From contig OX485803.1 in the NCBI GenBank assembly GCA_950295325.1, positions 40,379,554 through 40,443,553 of the forward strand: 64,000 nt of DNA, read 5' to 3'. Below are positions 49,901 through 63,031 of the stretch, piece by piece (position 1 is the stretch's first letter; each line of letters begins with the position of its first letter). The notes beneath the pieces were generated by a model. The model made no database searches. It worked only from the letters and a program-made list of their open reading frames with translations, and was not told the DNA's origin. The translations under genes were made by a program, and so were the position numbers. Origin of the DNA: Polytrichum commune. Taxonomy: Eukaryota > Streptophyta > Polytrichopsida > Polytrichales > Polytrichaceae.

Positions 49901-52900
49901 ACACCGTTCCCGCAAATGCCCACTTTTTGCACATTGTCCACCGATTGCACCGTTACCACCGGCTATTTATATGAATGCCATGCCATGTCATGTCATGTAT
50001 ACACAACCAACAACAAGTTGTCAAATACTACACTAAATATGATGATATGTAGTGTCACCGATTCTAATTGTCTTGCTTGATACTAATCATAAACCACGGT
50101 GTAGTGTTGCCAACACTAAATGTTAACCCAACACTATTTTGTCATTCCTTGTGAACCTTTTTTTTTGGGGGGGGGGATTATAGATTTACAGTGTTGCAAT
50201 TACTGTCACTTACCAAGTTTTTTTTTAATCCAAGTTTCAATCATCCATGACAATATTTTTCATCACAAGTTGCTGACAAGAGAAGGGTAGGGTTTTCGCC
50301 AACGGATGAACTCGTCCATATCCATGACAGTGTTTGTGAACTTTTTGATAAGACGTGTCATCCGAGAAATTACCATGATGACAACAAAATATCATATAAC
50401 ACTAAGTATCATATTAGTGTAGCATATTAGTGTTAAAACTTGAACACATAAAGATCTATTTAGCTACACTAGCAATCTAGACATGCTAACATATATACTT
50501 AAGATAAAAGAAAAACTTGCATAACTACAAATTCAACCTCAATGCCTATGAAATTAGCCCATTATTGCTGCAATGACTTCCGATTCCTCACCTAGACGTG
50601 ACCTCATAAGAAGCCTAATAATATTTACATCGCCATGGATGAAGTCACATGAAAGTAAAATGAGCTAGTGACATACAACATGCTTTATTTCACCATTGGA
50701 AGTTAATTTACGTGCATTATCTTCAATTCCACATAACCTTGCTTAATTTAGTTCACACTTTTCTAACCAACTTGCATGAAACCCTTACATGTCACGCCAC
50801 ATGCTCCATTAATTATTGTTTGAATATGCTTATGGAACATTCTTTTAAGTTCCTTGAATCAATGAGACCCGAACCGATTGTTGGTGAGTGGAGTAGTTGG
50901 AGATAGACCTGATTGTTTATTGAAGACGGAGTGACTCCAAACATGGGTGCGACTTGTTGGGAAGAAGCCGCACTAGGAAATTGGATGCTTGCTATACTAG
51001 CTAACATTTCACTCTTGTGGATCACCATTCCCCCAAGTTGAACCTGCAAATTCAAGCACGGTGGCCTCGCTAATAGTTAGCTAATCTCCTTTTAAGCACA
51101 TCCATCCAATGGGAGTTGTTAGATTACATCGATAGTACATCCATCCAACCAAGACGATGTCGAAGAAGATGTCCATATGATACCAGGGCCACACCGAAAT
51201 ACTCAGCAGCTCCAGTCACCAAAAAGCCCAGCCCTACGTATTCTCCGGAAATACAAGGTTGGGATTTCATATGGTTGGAGCTACTGGAGTGGCTGGAAGC
51301 AGGCGGGTAGCCTGCAACCAGTAGCTCCAACCATCTAAAATCCCAGCCTTGTATTTCCGGAGAATACGTAGGGCTAGGCTTTTTGGTGTGGCCCTAGTAT
51401 GAGCCCAACGACTACGGGCGCAATTTGGATTGGCTAATTGTCTCGCACTAATTGCGTGTTTCATGTCCTGCGAGAATTGGGTGCACAGAGAAAAGTATCC
51501 AAGTAGCACATGTCTACCTCATGTCTTGAACTGGGAGTTGTTGCTTCATTTTGAGCTTTGTAAAAGTCAAGAATAATTCCAGTATTTTGAGTGAATTGTA
51601 AAGACGTGTAGTTACCATGAAACGATCCAATTGAGTAGTAGAAATAGACCATGTTGATTGAAGTGGTCGTGATATGTGATGGTGGCTTATATTTGAGCGA
51701 TACTGCAGAGAGCCCAAGTCTAATCTGGTTAGAAATAATTATTTTCCCCTCAAGTTTGTCTCGTGTCAATCCTACATTGGTTGAGACATCTTGAATCCCA
51801 TGTGGAGACTACATTTCTCGCACTAGAGTAAAGACATGGTAGAGCACCCTCCACACGGTAGATTTGCTTAACTTCAAAAGCTTGTGATTGTGGTGATTTG
51901 GTACGAGCATCAAATAGTATTCACGCGTCGAGGAAAATAATACCGCGGGTTTTGGGATCAATGTGATGTTGAAGGTTCCGATGACTTCGGGAGATCCATT
52001 CAAGAGGCAACCTTCGCTCCGATCTTCTTCTTCGGTGCAATTGCCATTGTAAGAGTTGGAAAGCCTCACGGATGTTAGTAGAAAGGCCTCCGGTGCCAAC
52101 CCTAGCTTTGATGCTACCTAGAGTCAAAATTCCAAGGATGTACGTGTGGGTCACTTTATCTTTTCACATGCGGACTCTCAATTCATACATCATTCATGTA
52201 CTCGAGGCTCACCTCACTAACCAACTCACATCAACGGGATTCCTAACATATTATTACATTTTAAGAAGAAGAGAAAAAAATTGAGTCTTAATTACGTTCG
52301 TTTTTTAGGAAGAAAAACATAAATGAAGAGCCTCTTTATCTGCAACATAATGTTACTTTTTGATAATGTAATAGGACGAGGTGTACAAACTTTTGCAAGC
52401 TTTTTTTAACCAAATAATAAATCATTAAAAAAATTAATGGAATAAAAGACATGGCTTGGGAGTGAGCCTAGACTCATGTACATGTTATCAAGGTTCAATA
52501 AAGGAGACAAGGGCTTGACTCCATATGTGTTTACTTTTAACATTACAGTAGTTTCATGTAGAGTTGTGTATGATGTTGTGTGACCCACACCGTGTACACA
52601 CACACATACAAAAAGGCGAAAAGAAGGAACATCATCATTCAGTTTACACTAACATGCAATGTCCATTCACTGCCTCTAGTCCATCTCCGTGTTGGCATGG
52701 GGACAAAGGTGGCCTAGTACCTACTTTCACATGTGGATTGTGCACACACATACACATCCTCCATTATGCCATTATGAAGCTCTTCATCTCGATGTTGAGA
52801 GATGCCAATAACATAATTGGAGTTTGTGACAAATTAAGACATGCATCGATATTTTGGAGTTCTTGTGTGACCAACGATGAGTCTAAAGATAGAATCTATA

Positions 52901-53770
52901 TGATTTCACTAGGTTATTTAAGAATGATGTTTTTCAAATAATTATAATGTCAAATTTAAGAATTAACGAAAACCCAGATTAAATGACAACAATAAACACA
53001 TTATTGTCATTGATGTTCGTGTTAAATTAGATGCACTTTGGAAACTCACATTTCGGATGAATGTGTTCATGAATTGCTTCCACTCATTGGACGTATTGTG
53101 GGGCATTTGAAGGTCCGAATTGAAGACAAGGCCCACGGTGATATTGGTAGCACAACTTGTGCCATCACCATCACAAACATGGCATTCGTCTAGAACTCCA
53201 CTTTGACAACAAATCCCTTTCTCATCCCGAACGGTTGCACAACACGTGCTTTGAGAGTCAATCGATCTGCGACCTTTTCAAGCACAAACTCAATAAATAA
53301 ACGGACGTTGCACAAATTCCACACTACATGTCATACACAAGTTGCACTATTTGCCAATGCAAGTCGGCTTGATGCAAGATCTTTGTATTTAGCCCTCTTT
53401 TGAGGAGGGACTTGTTTTCCACAATCCACTTGTTGAGAAAATGTTATTGTAGAGAGAGGTTTATTTCATCTTTGCTGGTGTTATAAACACAAATTTCCAG
53501 TGGGGATTACATGGTCTTGGCCAATGTAAGAATGACACATGGGAGAATGTGAGGAGAAGATATCTCATTTATGTTGGAATAAAGAGCCCTCTAGTTCAAT
53601 AATTATCGTCACAACCAACACACACATAACATTATTCAAATCCATAACATTGTTCTATGGGACTAGCAGTGTTCCACAGAACATTCAATTTGAATATGGA
53701 CAATATTTTGTGGAATACTGTCACTCCCACAAAACAATGTTATGAATTTGAATAATGTTATGCATGCGCG

Positions 53771-53802
<32 letters not shown>

Positions 53803-53963
53803 CACAACCAACACACACATAACATTATTCATATCCATAACATTGTTATGTGGGATTGACAATGTTCCATGGAACATTCAGTCTGAATATGGAGAGTATT
53901 CTGTGGAATATTGTCAACCCCACAAAACAATGTTATGAATTTGAATAATGTTATGCATGCGCG

Positions 53964-53997
<34 letters not shown>

Positions 53998-54156
53998 CAC
54001 AACCAACACACACATAACATTATTCATATCCATAACATTGTTATGTGGGATTGACAATGTTCCATGGAACATTCAGTCTGAATATGGAGAGTATTCTGTG
54101 GAATATTGTCAACCCCACAAAACAATGTTATGGATCTGAATAATGTTATGCATGCG

Positions 54157-54233
<77 letters not shown>

Positions 54234-57200
54234 GCATCATGCATCTATGCATACACAACCAACACACACATAACATTATTCATATCCATAACATTAATAT
54301 GTGGGACTAATAGTGTTCCACGGAACATTCAGTGTGAATATGAAAAATATTCCATGGAATATTGTCAGTCCCACATAACATTGTTATGCATGTGTGTGCG
54401 CGCACACACATCATGCATCTATGTGTACTAAATAATTTGAGACATGAAATTTAAAGCTACAAGTCTTGTAAAGTACTTATTTGTATCTAGACGTGGTATT
54501 GGCAATGCATGACTAGATTGGTAGATGCATGTGGTCATGGAGGTCCTCACATGGCCGTTCCATTACATTGGCCACAAGCATCAAGCGCACCTCCTTCACA
54601 ACAAAGTCCATTCTGCATGCCACATTTGTATAGTGAGAGTCAACCATCTTTTGGTCCATCAAATTTGTGTCATGTCTCCATGTTAAGATAGATAGAACAC
54701 CAACAACATGTTGGCGTGAATGAGGGATTTTACTCTTGGTCATAGTTGTTGTTAATATATTAACATGCATATTAAAGTTAGTGGGCATGTCGTTAAATGA
54801 TCAAATCTATATAGTCGAGAAGCAAAAAGTTTTAGGAGAATTACACTTAACATAATAAGAAATGGAAAACTCATGTATACAGTTTGTTTCGCAAAAGGAA
54901 AAATATCATAGACCGTTGTAGAGTTCATCATGAGCATAACCAAATACTGAGTTGTTTTCCTGTCTACTTTGATTTCCCAGGGATGGTTTTCACACTCCTC
55001 AGTAATTCATCACTTCATATAAAATCATTGAGTTGATTCTTGTAATGCACATTTTGGGATTACATATAGAATTAGACCAACTCAAACAACAATCATCATA
55101 ACTTATGCCAGTGGCAAGATCAGAGCCATCTTTCTTTTCTTTCTTACTTGGATAGCATTTTTTGTCTCATGATCAATAGTATGGAACATTTTTGTTAGTA
55201 GTAGTAATAGAAAACTACGTCCAAAAAAATCACAGCCAAAATCGGCTGCGGTATTTTTGACCAACCCAATTTGTAGTCGCTAAACAACTACAATTTTTAT
55301 CTTTCATTTTGCAACTACAATTTTAAACTTCTGAGGGCGTATAATATACCGTTGGAAAGACATTTTCGAGAAATTTCCAATAGTATCTTACACGCCCCCA
55401 AAATTTTAACAGTTCAACCATTAAAACAAAAAATAAATAAATCTACAGTTGTTTTGTGATTGCAAATTAGGCTGGTCAAAAGAACTGCAATCAATTTCGA
55501 TTGTGATTCTTTTTGACATGGTTTCCTACTAGTGTAGGTTACATGTTGCTATTTTTTACGGATTGATTCTTAAATAATTAAGCACAATTAAGGGCCGAGA
55601 GGATAAAATGCTTAGGGTTCGAAGCTTACACTAGAAAGGGCGGCATTCGCACTCAAACAACAACGGTGATTCTTGTCGATCAAATCATGTGGGCAACAAC
55701 CTACTTTGTCACCCACGTAGCCTATAGGTCGGCCCTTGCACTTCTTTAGCCTTTCACAAAAAATCCCTTCCCAATCTCCACTGCAAACACATTGTCCACC
55801 CTGTGCAACTTCCGACATCACATTTTATCAAGACTTGAGAAATTGGGTTATGTGCAGAAATTAGCGGTCCCAAAATAGTGTGTGTGAGAACAACACTAAG
55901 TATCCAATTTAGTGTGGACTCATATTACTCATCGTCAACCCCAACCATGAACAAAAAGAACCAAGTACCATGTAATGTGCCACACTATTTTTTCTAGTAA
56001 CATATTTCCTCATTGCTCTTTATCATCATGGGCCACGTGGTTTATCATGAACATAGATTCATGTGGTTAAATAATTATGACAAGTGGCATTTGAGACACT
56101 TTAAGACCTCAATGATTTGTAACAAGTCAACATATGAAGCTTAGAGGATTCAATTTTTCATGTGGGCCATGATAGGTATGTGGCAAGTTAATTGCAATGT
56201 CGCAATAAAATCGGAGTTTTATAGTACCTAAGAAACAAGCATGTGAAATATCACATATTCGTCACAAATTCAACAACATGGCAAACGCCTCTAGATTCTA
56301 CATCTAGTAGTCAAGCATTTATTTGAAAAGCACGTTGGACTCTCAAAAAATCATAATCGATCGCTCATCCAAGAGCGGAAAGACTACCATAAACTTGTCA
56401 CAAATTTTCATCCACGACGACATGAGATCATCCGTATTTTTCATATTTTGTTCACAAGCTGATTGGATGTGATTGATAACCATCTCTAGTAGGTGGATGG
56501 CTTGCCACACGCACAATCATCATCCACTCTCCTCTTGTTGGTTATCTAGTCCGTAATTATGTGCGAGCTTCACAATGGTATATAATCAATAAAGACTTGG
56601 ACATGCTCTAGTTTACATGAATGCCCCCATCGTATTTACAACTACACCATTTGTTTCAATAAGTGTGAATTACCATACAATTTGGATCTACACAACGTTG
56701 TAAATTTCCACGTAGAATGTAGCTTTATTTACCATTAAAGTTTGTTATATTTCTTAAAATGTTTACTGACAACTATTTGTATTGCATTTGTAAGAAAACA
56801 CATCCTCGGTATTTTTAAAGTCAAACTTATATCACTTCGTAATTTCGTAATGCTAATCCATCCTAATTGAAAAAAAATCATACTAATCACAATTTCAAAA
56901 GCGATATATATATATATATATATATAATTGATTGGATTGCGTTGAATTGTAATATTGAATCAATGCGTACCAAACATAAGATCTCATTTGCATTGTTTGT
57001 TTCTTTACTTTATAGTTGTGGGACCCAAGAGGTTGGGTTATGAGTGGATGGATGAATGGTGGATGAACCATTAATTATGAGTTAGATCTAAAAATATCAT
57101 AAGTGATAAGCAAGTTCAACACTTTGGTTCTAAAATGCTAAGTTTTTCCCAAGAAATACATGGGATTTTGTAGGAGTCCCAACTGATAGAAAATTGACAT

Positions 57201-60200
57201 GTGACAATGTGCTCAAAATTTGAATCAATTAATGTTGAACATGCGTATCACCTACAATACATAACCTTGAAAAGTTTGTATCATAAACATTGACTCAACA
57301 CTAAATGACAATCACTCGTAATTTGAGATGAACTTCTTGCAATACAAGATTGGAGTACATCATTAGGAAAATAACCAAAAAATAACAAACAAACAAAAAA
57401 CAAGGGAATGGGTGAAACATCTTACTGAACAACTCCCATGCCCGGAGCAATTGTTTTGTAAGCAATTGTTGCATGTCATGTTTGATCGTTGACATGCAGT
57501 GCTAGAAGGGGGTTTGATTTCCAAGTCACACATCACATCCGAAGTTACGCCTGCACCATCTACACACTGGGTTCCAAAAAACCAAACTTTAGGGGTTTAG
57601 GGGGTTTAGTTGTTTAGTTGTTGTTATCAAAAAACTTTGTGTCTTTCCTTTATCTTTTACAATATTTGGGCATTGTTCCATTTGAGCATAGACACTGGTT
57701 TAGAGAGCCCTATATATATATATATATATATATTAGTAGCATCCAATGAAAATAAGGGGCAATGAGTAGTATGAAAGCTAAGGATAAATTTACTGGGTCT
57801 AAATTTTATTTGAGGCAGTTGTTAGGCAATCAAGATTATCATCCCAACATTTTGTCTTAACTAATAGTTGCATCTTGTTTTATATTTCTTGGATCGTTTC
57901 ATTGCTTTATGCATGTAGTTCCATATTCTTTATTTTCAAACACATAGTCACAATCTTGAAACATACTAGAACTTACATGAATACAATGTATACAAGGGCA
58001 AATGAAAACTTTGTTAATGAACATAATACATATGAGAGAGAGAGAGAGAGAGAGAGAGTTGATGGAAGGAAGGAAAGTAGATTCTACTTATTTTTGTTAG
58101 ATTGTACATAGTGATGTTTCCAATGATATGTTAACATAATAGAATTTTATTTTTCTAAATATTTATGGGATAGCAATGAGGGGGTTCTGCTCTTGAATAA
58201 ATAGAGGTGAAGCAAAGAAAGCATGTGTCTGCATACATAAATACATGTTGTCAATTCATTGCATTCCACTTAAACGTTTGACAAAGAGTGATGATGCAAG
58301 TAACGTACCTCTACTAATCGAGTTTGGGTGGCATTGCATCCAACGGGGCAATCACTCCATGGTCCAACCAACCATGCATATGTTTGGCAAGGCTGCACAT
58401 GTGGTCTTATTTTAGAAGAAGAAATCAAAGAGTTCTACAAGGTTTACATAGGCAGGTACATCCTTCATACATGGTTTTCATCACATTGTAGTTGTTGAAA
58501 CTAGTGGAAAATATCAATAATTTCTACAGCATACCATACTACAAATTTAAGAAGAAGATGCGAAAAGAGAGAAGATGGACATACACCATAGTGAGGACTT
58601 TATCACATTGAAATTGGTGGAAATTTTCAATAATTTCTAGAACATACCATACTACGAATTTAAGGAGAAGATGTGAAAAGGGAGAAGGTTGACATACATC
58701 ATGGTGAGGACTTCATTTGGCCCATCCCCAATTTCAAGTATTGACAAGCATTTATATGTGAATACATATACATTCACATACATTTTGCGATACGTGAGGG
58801 TGTGTTCAAATATTGGTTGAGTTTAAAGGGTCTCATTTGGGTACGGAGCAAGGTATGTACAATGTTAGGTAAGAACGTGGTAAGATCATGTACACAAGTG
58901 ATAAGAAAAAAATTATTATGAAGAAAATTATCGATGCTCAATTGTCATTTTGATATCATCAAACTCAATGCTCGTGTCAATAGGTTGTTATCATCCTAAT
59001 ACATAGGATTTTGGACATGAGTTTTGAGATCATTGCATAATAATCTAACCGGTTGTTTTCTCTTCAAATATTTTTATCCTAATGGTATCAATAGATAGAA
59101 ACAAAGTTACAATTGCATAGACACAAATGGCATCAAAACACCGAGACATCAGCACAACACCAGCAAGCAAACTGACCTCACCAATTATTCATGACAACGG
59201 CACCAATTTCCAACACTTGAAGCAATTGAACATATATGCACATATTAATCAACATGAAATAAAATTTATGTGAAAGACAAGTATATGCAAGAATCCAAAC
59301 TCATAGAAATGATAAATTTTTGGACCCATGATGTAAACATCATATGTACTCTTTAAGTTGAGAAGCACATGGACCTTTTTATAGTGCCTCTAAATCCATC
59401 ACCATAAAGACATCAAAATATGCAAGTGGATTCTCACATGTGAGTTGCAAGTTTCATCGATTGGAGGTGAGGGTGGCAACTTGGAACACTTGGCCTCATC
59501 GACTATGCTCGTGGCATTACGACAAATAGCATCCCGGACACGCCTCCCACCCCCACATGGGACGTTACAAAAACCCCATTTGGGCACATCCCAAAATGTG
59601 GTGTTACATGCTTGAATGTTGCAAGGCCTCTTCGACAACGCTAGGTCATAATGAGGCGCACATTGTTGCGGGTGTGCAGTGTTTCCCAAGTTATCCACAC
59701 ACATTAACATCCTGTCATTTTGTAATTTCACAAGTATGACTGATTGATAGATAGATAGATCCTAATGGATTGGGGACAAACGAATAATCTCTTCACCCAC
59801 ATGCTACTAACTTCTTTGAGAGTGGTCTTCCTTTCAAAAGTATACCTATGAAATGAGGTAGCAATCTCCATTTTGCAAACAAGACATTTTGAATGTAACA
59901 CATCATTTCATAAAAACAAGGGAGTCGGAATTTCACTTCATGAAATTGTTAGTTTTGTGTGTCTTGCATCACTATCGTGTACTTAAAAATGTGAACAACA
60001 ATACTTACCCATCTCCACACAACACATAAAAACAAAACATGATGGGAATGTAAGAAAATAAATTGATTATGTATGTAGCATTTTTTGAACTCAATACCAA
60101 TGAGACAAGAGTGGATGATAAGCCACATAAGCGGTGAGTCGCCCACCTACTCGAGTTGGTTATCGGACATAACCAACGAGCCCATAGATAGAATTGGGGA

Positions 60201-62968
60201 ATTGTGGATGATTTCTATCTCCATGGATGAGAACTTGTGACAACTTATGATATCCTTCTTACTCTTGGATGAGCGATTGCCATGGCGTTCAAGTGATGAC
60301 TTGAGTTACCTTGTTTGCATGCCAGACCCACAAGTTTGGTTGCACTCACTCCACGGCCCTTCAAAGAGCGCATAAGACTTGCATTCCATTACATTGCAAC
60401 TCTGCACCCAAACACAAATTGCAAGTTTCATTTAGATAGATAAATAGATGAAAAGATAGATACAAGCTCCGTCAAACCAAACATGAATGAAGAGCCTCTT
60501 CGACCGCATGTTATTGCCCTTTCGAGGGTTGATGTTTAAGCCATAATTTGTGGGCAACTTGTTTCACTTTCCTTCCCATTACAGGCCTCTCAATAATCAA
60601 AAATACCAAAAATGAATCACAAGGTGAGGTGGCACCTTGTGCTAGTTCACTCCATCAACAAGGTGACTTGGTGTCATGTAGAGATCTCACCGAGCTCTAA
60701 AAGATGGAGTATTTGTTTTACATATGTACATACATATATATATATATGAATGATTGTATTTTTATCGTATAAGGAGGCATCATTATTTGAGAAATTTATG
60801 TGAGTGTCTTGCAAGTATGTTTTCATTCAATACAACAAAACGCAATTTGTAACATTATTCAGATCCATAACAGTGTAATGTGGGACTCATAGTATTCCAC
60901 AAATATTCCACATATTTAGTATGAATATGAACAATATTCTATAGAATATTGTTAGTCCCACATAACATTGTTATGAATATTAATAATGATATGTTGGTGA
61001 ACAATGAGTAGTTGTGGTTATAAATTAAGGAACAAGGATGCCATCATACCTTACAAAGCCTCAAAAGTTGATGAAAACAAGAAATTTTAGAGGGATTGGT
61101 GGGTAATTATGCGTAACTCTTTTATTCTATGTATAAAAAAATTATTTGTCACATCAATGTCCGCACTCAAAGGAGAGATATTTCTAGCAATTGAAGTTGA
61201 GGGAGGCCAATTTAGATGTGGTTCATGAAACAAACTAAGCTTAACCTTATTCTTATCATTGACGATGGTAGAGTGCAACTTACACGTGATATTTTTGGGG
61301 GTGTTAATAAAGCACACCCAGAAGGGTCGATTTCAGTGTAGTTGCCTATGTAGCATTTCATAACAGCATCCTGCAAATCCATATTTGAGGATCACGTACT
61401 CAATATAGTGGAGAATTTCAAGAATGTAATTAATTTTGCATTGTGCAATCAAACTTCCATTTATTTTCCCTTCAATTCTTTCTCCCTCTACTTTGTCAAC
61501 ATCTTCGCAATCTATGGACTAAGTAATATATGCAATATGGCAGGACATAGGGCTAGGAATGGAACGAACAGACACTTCATTCACGTCGGTCCCCTCCAGG
61601 GATCGAAGTTTCTTCTCTCTGCAATATGGCAAACTTTGAGGCAACTTTATAGCCTGCCCACACTTGCTAGTGGAGGGACTGATGGACGTCTCCCACTAGC
61701 ATAGGGCCACTTTACACAAGCTTTGTACCAACAACATCGGCTAGATGTAATGGACAACCATTACAACCATTCACTGGTTTTGCTTCTAGTTTGCTGCCAT
61801 TTGGCTCCCAACAAAAGACATTATGCCCGCACTTATTGGTGACCGTGAACATACTTCACCCGTTCATTGTTGCCCACCACTAGTATGTGTGGGCAACCTA
61901 TTAGTTTTTTTCCAAGTAAGCCTATGTGGCTGTTAAGTGGCTCGTTTTTCGTGTTCTCCAACTTCTACCGATCGTATTTTCACAACGAAATTTGTGTTGC
62001 ATTAACAAACTCATGATACAACATCACCAAAAATCGGATTGAAAAATCAAGCTTCCCTTCATTCAGTTAGGATCGTTGAAAGTGCATGTTTGTTGATTCC
62101 TTAACGGGATAATATAGGCCCTCCCAACTTTGTTCACTACTGAGTGTGGAGTAACTATCAATTGAAGGTGTAGTCCAATCTCTTGTAAGCATGTGCCTTT
62201 ATGGTGTTGGCTTGTTCATCCTCGCCGAACTACATAACCATCAAGTTTGGGGTCCGATTCAGAGAACGAGCCACTTACGACCCATCTACCTTAGGGCCGG
62301 TTTACACTATGGACCATGAAGTCCGACCATGAAAGAGGGCCTTTTTCAATGGTTCGAGTTCATGATCCAACTTTCATGATCCGACTTTTTAAAAAATTCA
62401 TTATTTTTGAAACCCTTGGCCCCTCACAAGGTGTAATCCGAATGTGGACCAAGAAGAATGACCATGCACCAAAAAATGAATGTGCTAAATGAATTTTTTT
62501 TATATATGCCCAAAAAGGACATTTTTGAAAGAAAAAAAAATCTCATTATCTTGTCTTCTCTTGGGCTTTACTTGTCTTCACTTCTTGTTGAATGTGTCGA
62601 AGACGTGCCTTGCAAATCTTCTCACAACAATTTTTACAAAAAAAACAAATATGGGCGATTTCATTTGTACATGTTCAATGTAAATGACATGTGACATGTA
62701 CCTTGTGTTGTACATTATTTGCAACCCGCTTCACCATGTATACTCAAATTCTTGAGTTCTAGATGTCCCAAATTGTTTGATGAAACATGTAGAAGGAAGC
62801 TTAAGGGGTAGGGCATGGAAGATATGGTAGATCTCATGGGCTATGATATGATCTAGGCACATAGAGGGCATACTTGCTTCTCAAGATTCATTACATCATA
62901 TAGATGTTGAGAAGTGTGCCTTGTGAGCCTTACCTAGTAGGAAGAGTTGTATATAAAGCCCCCCGCAA

Positions 62969-63031
<63 letters not shown>

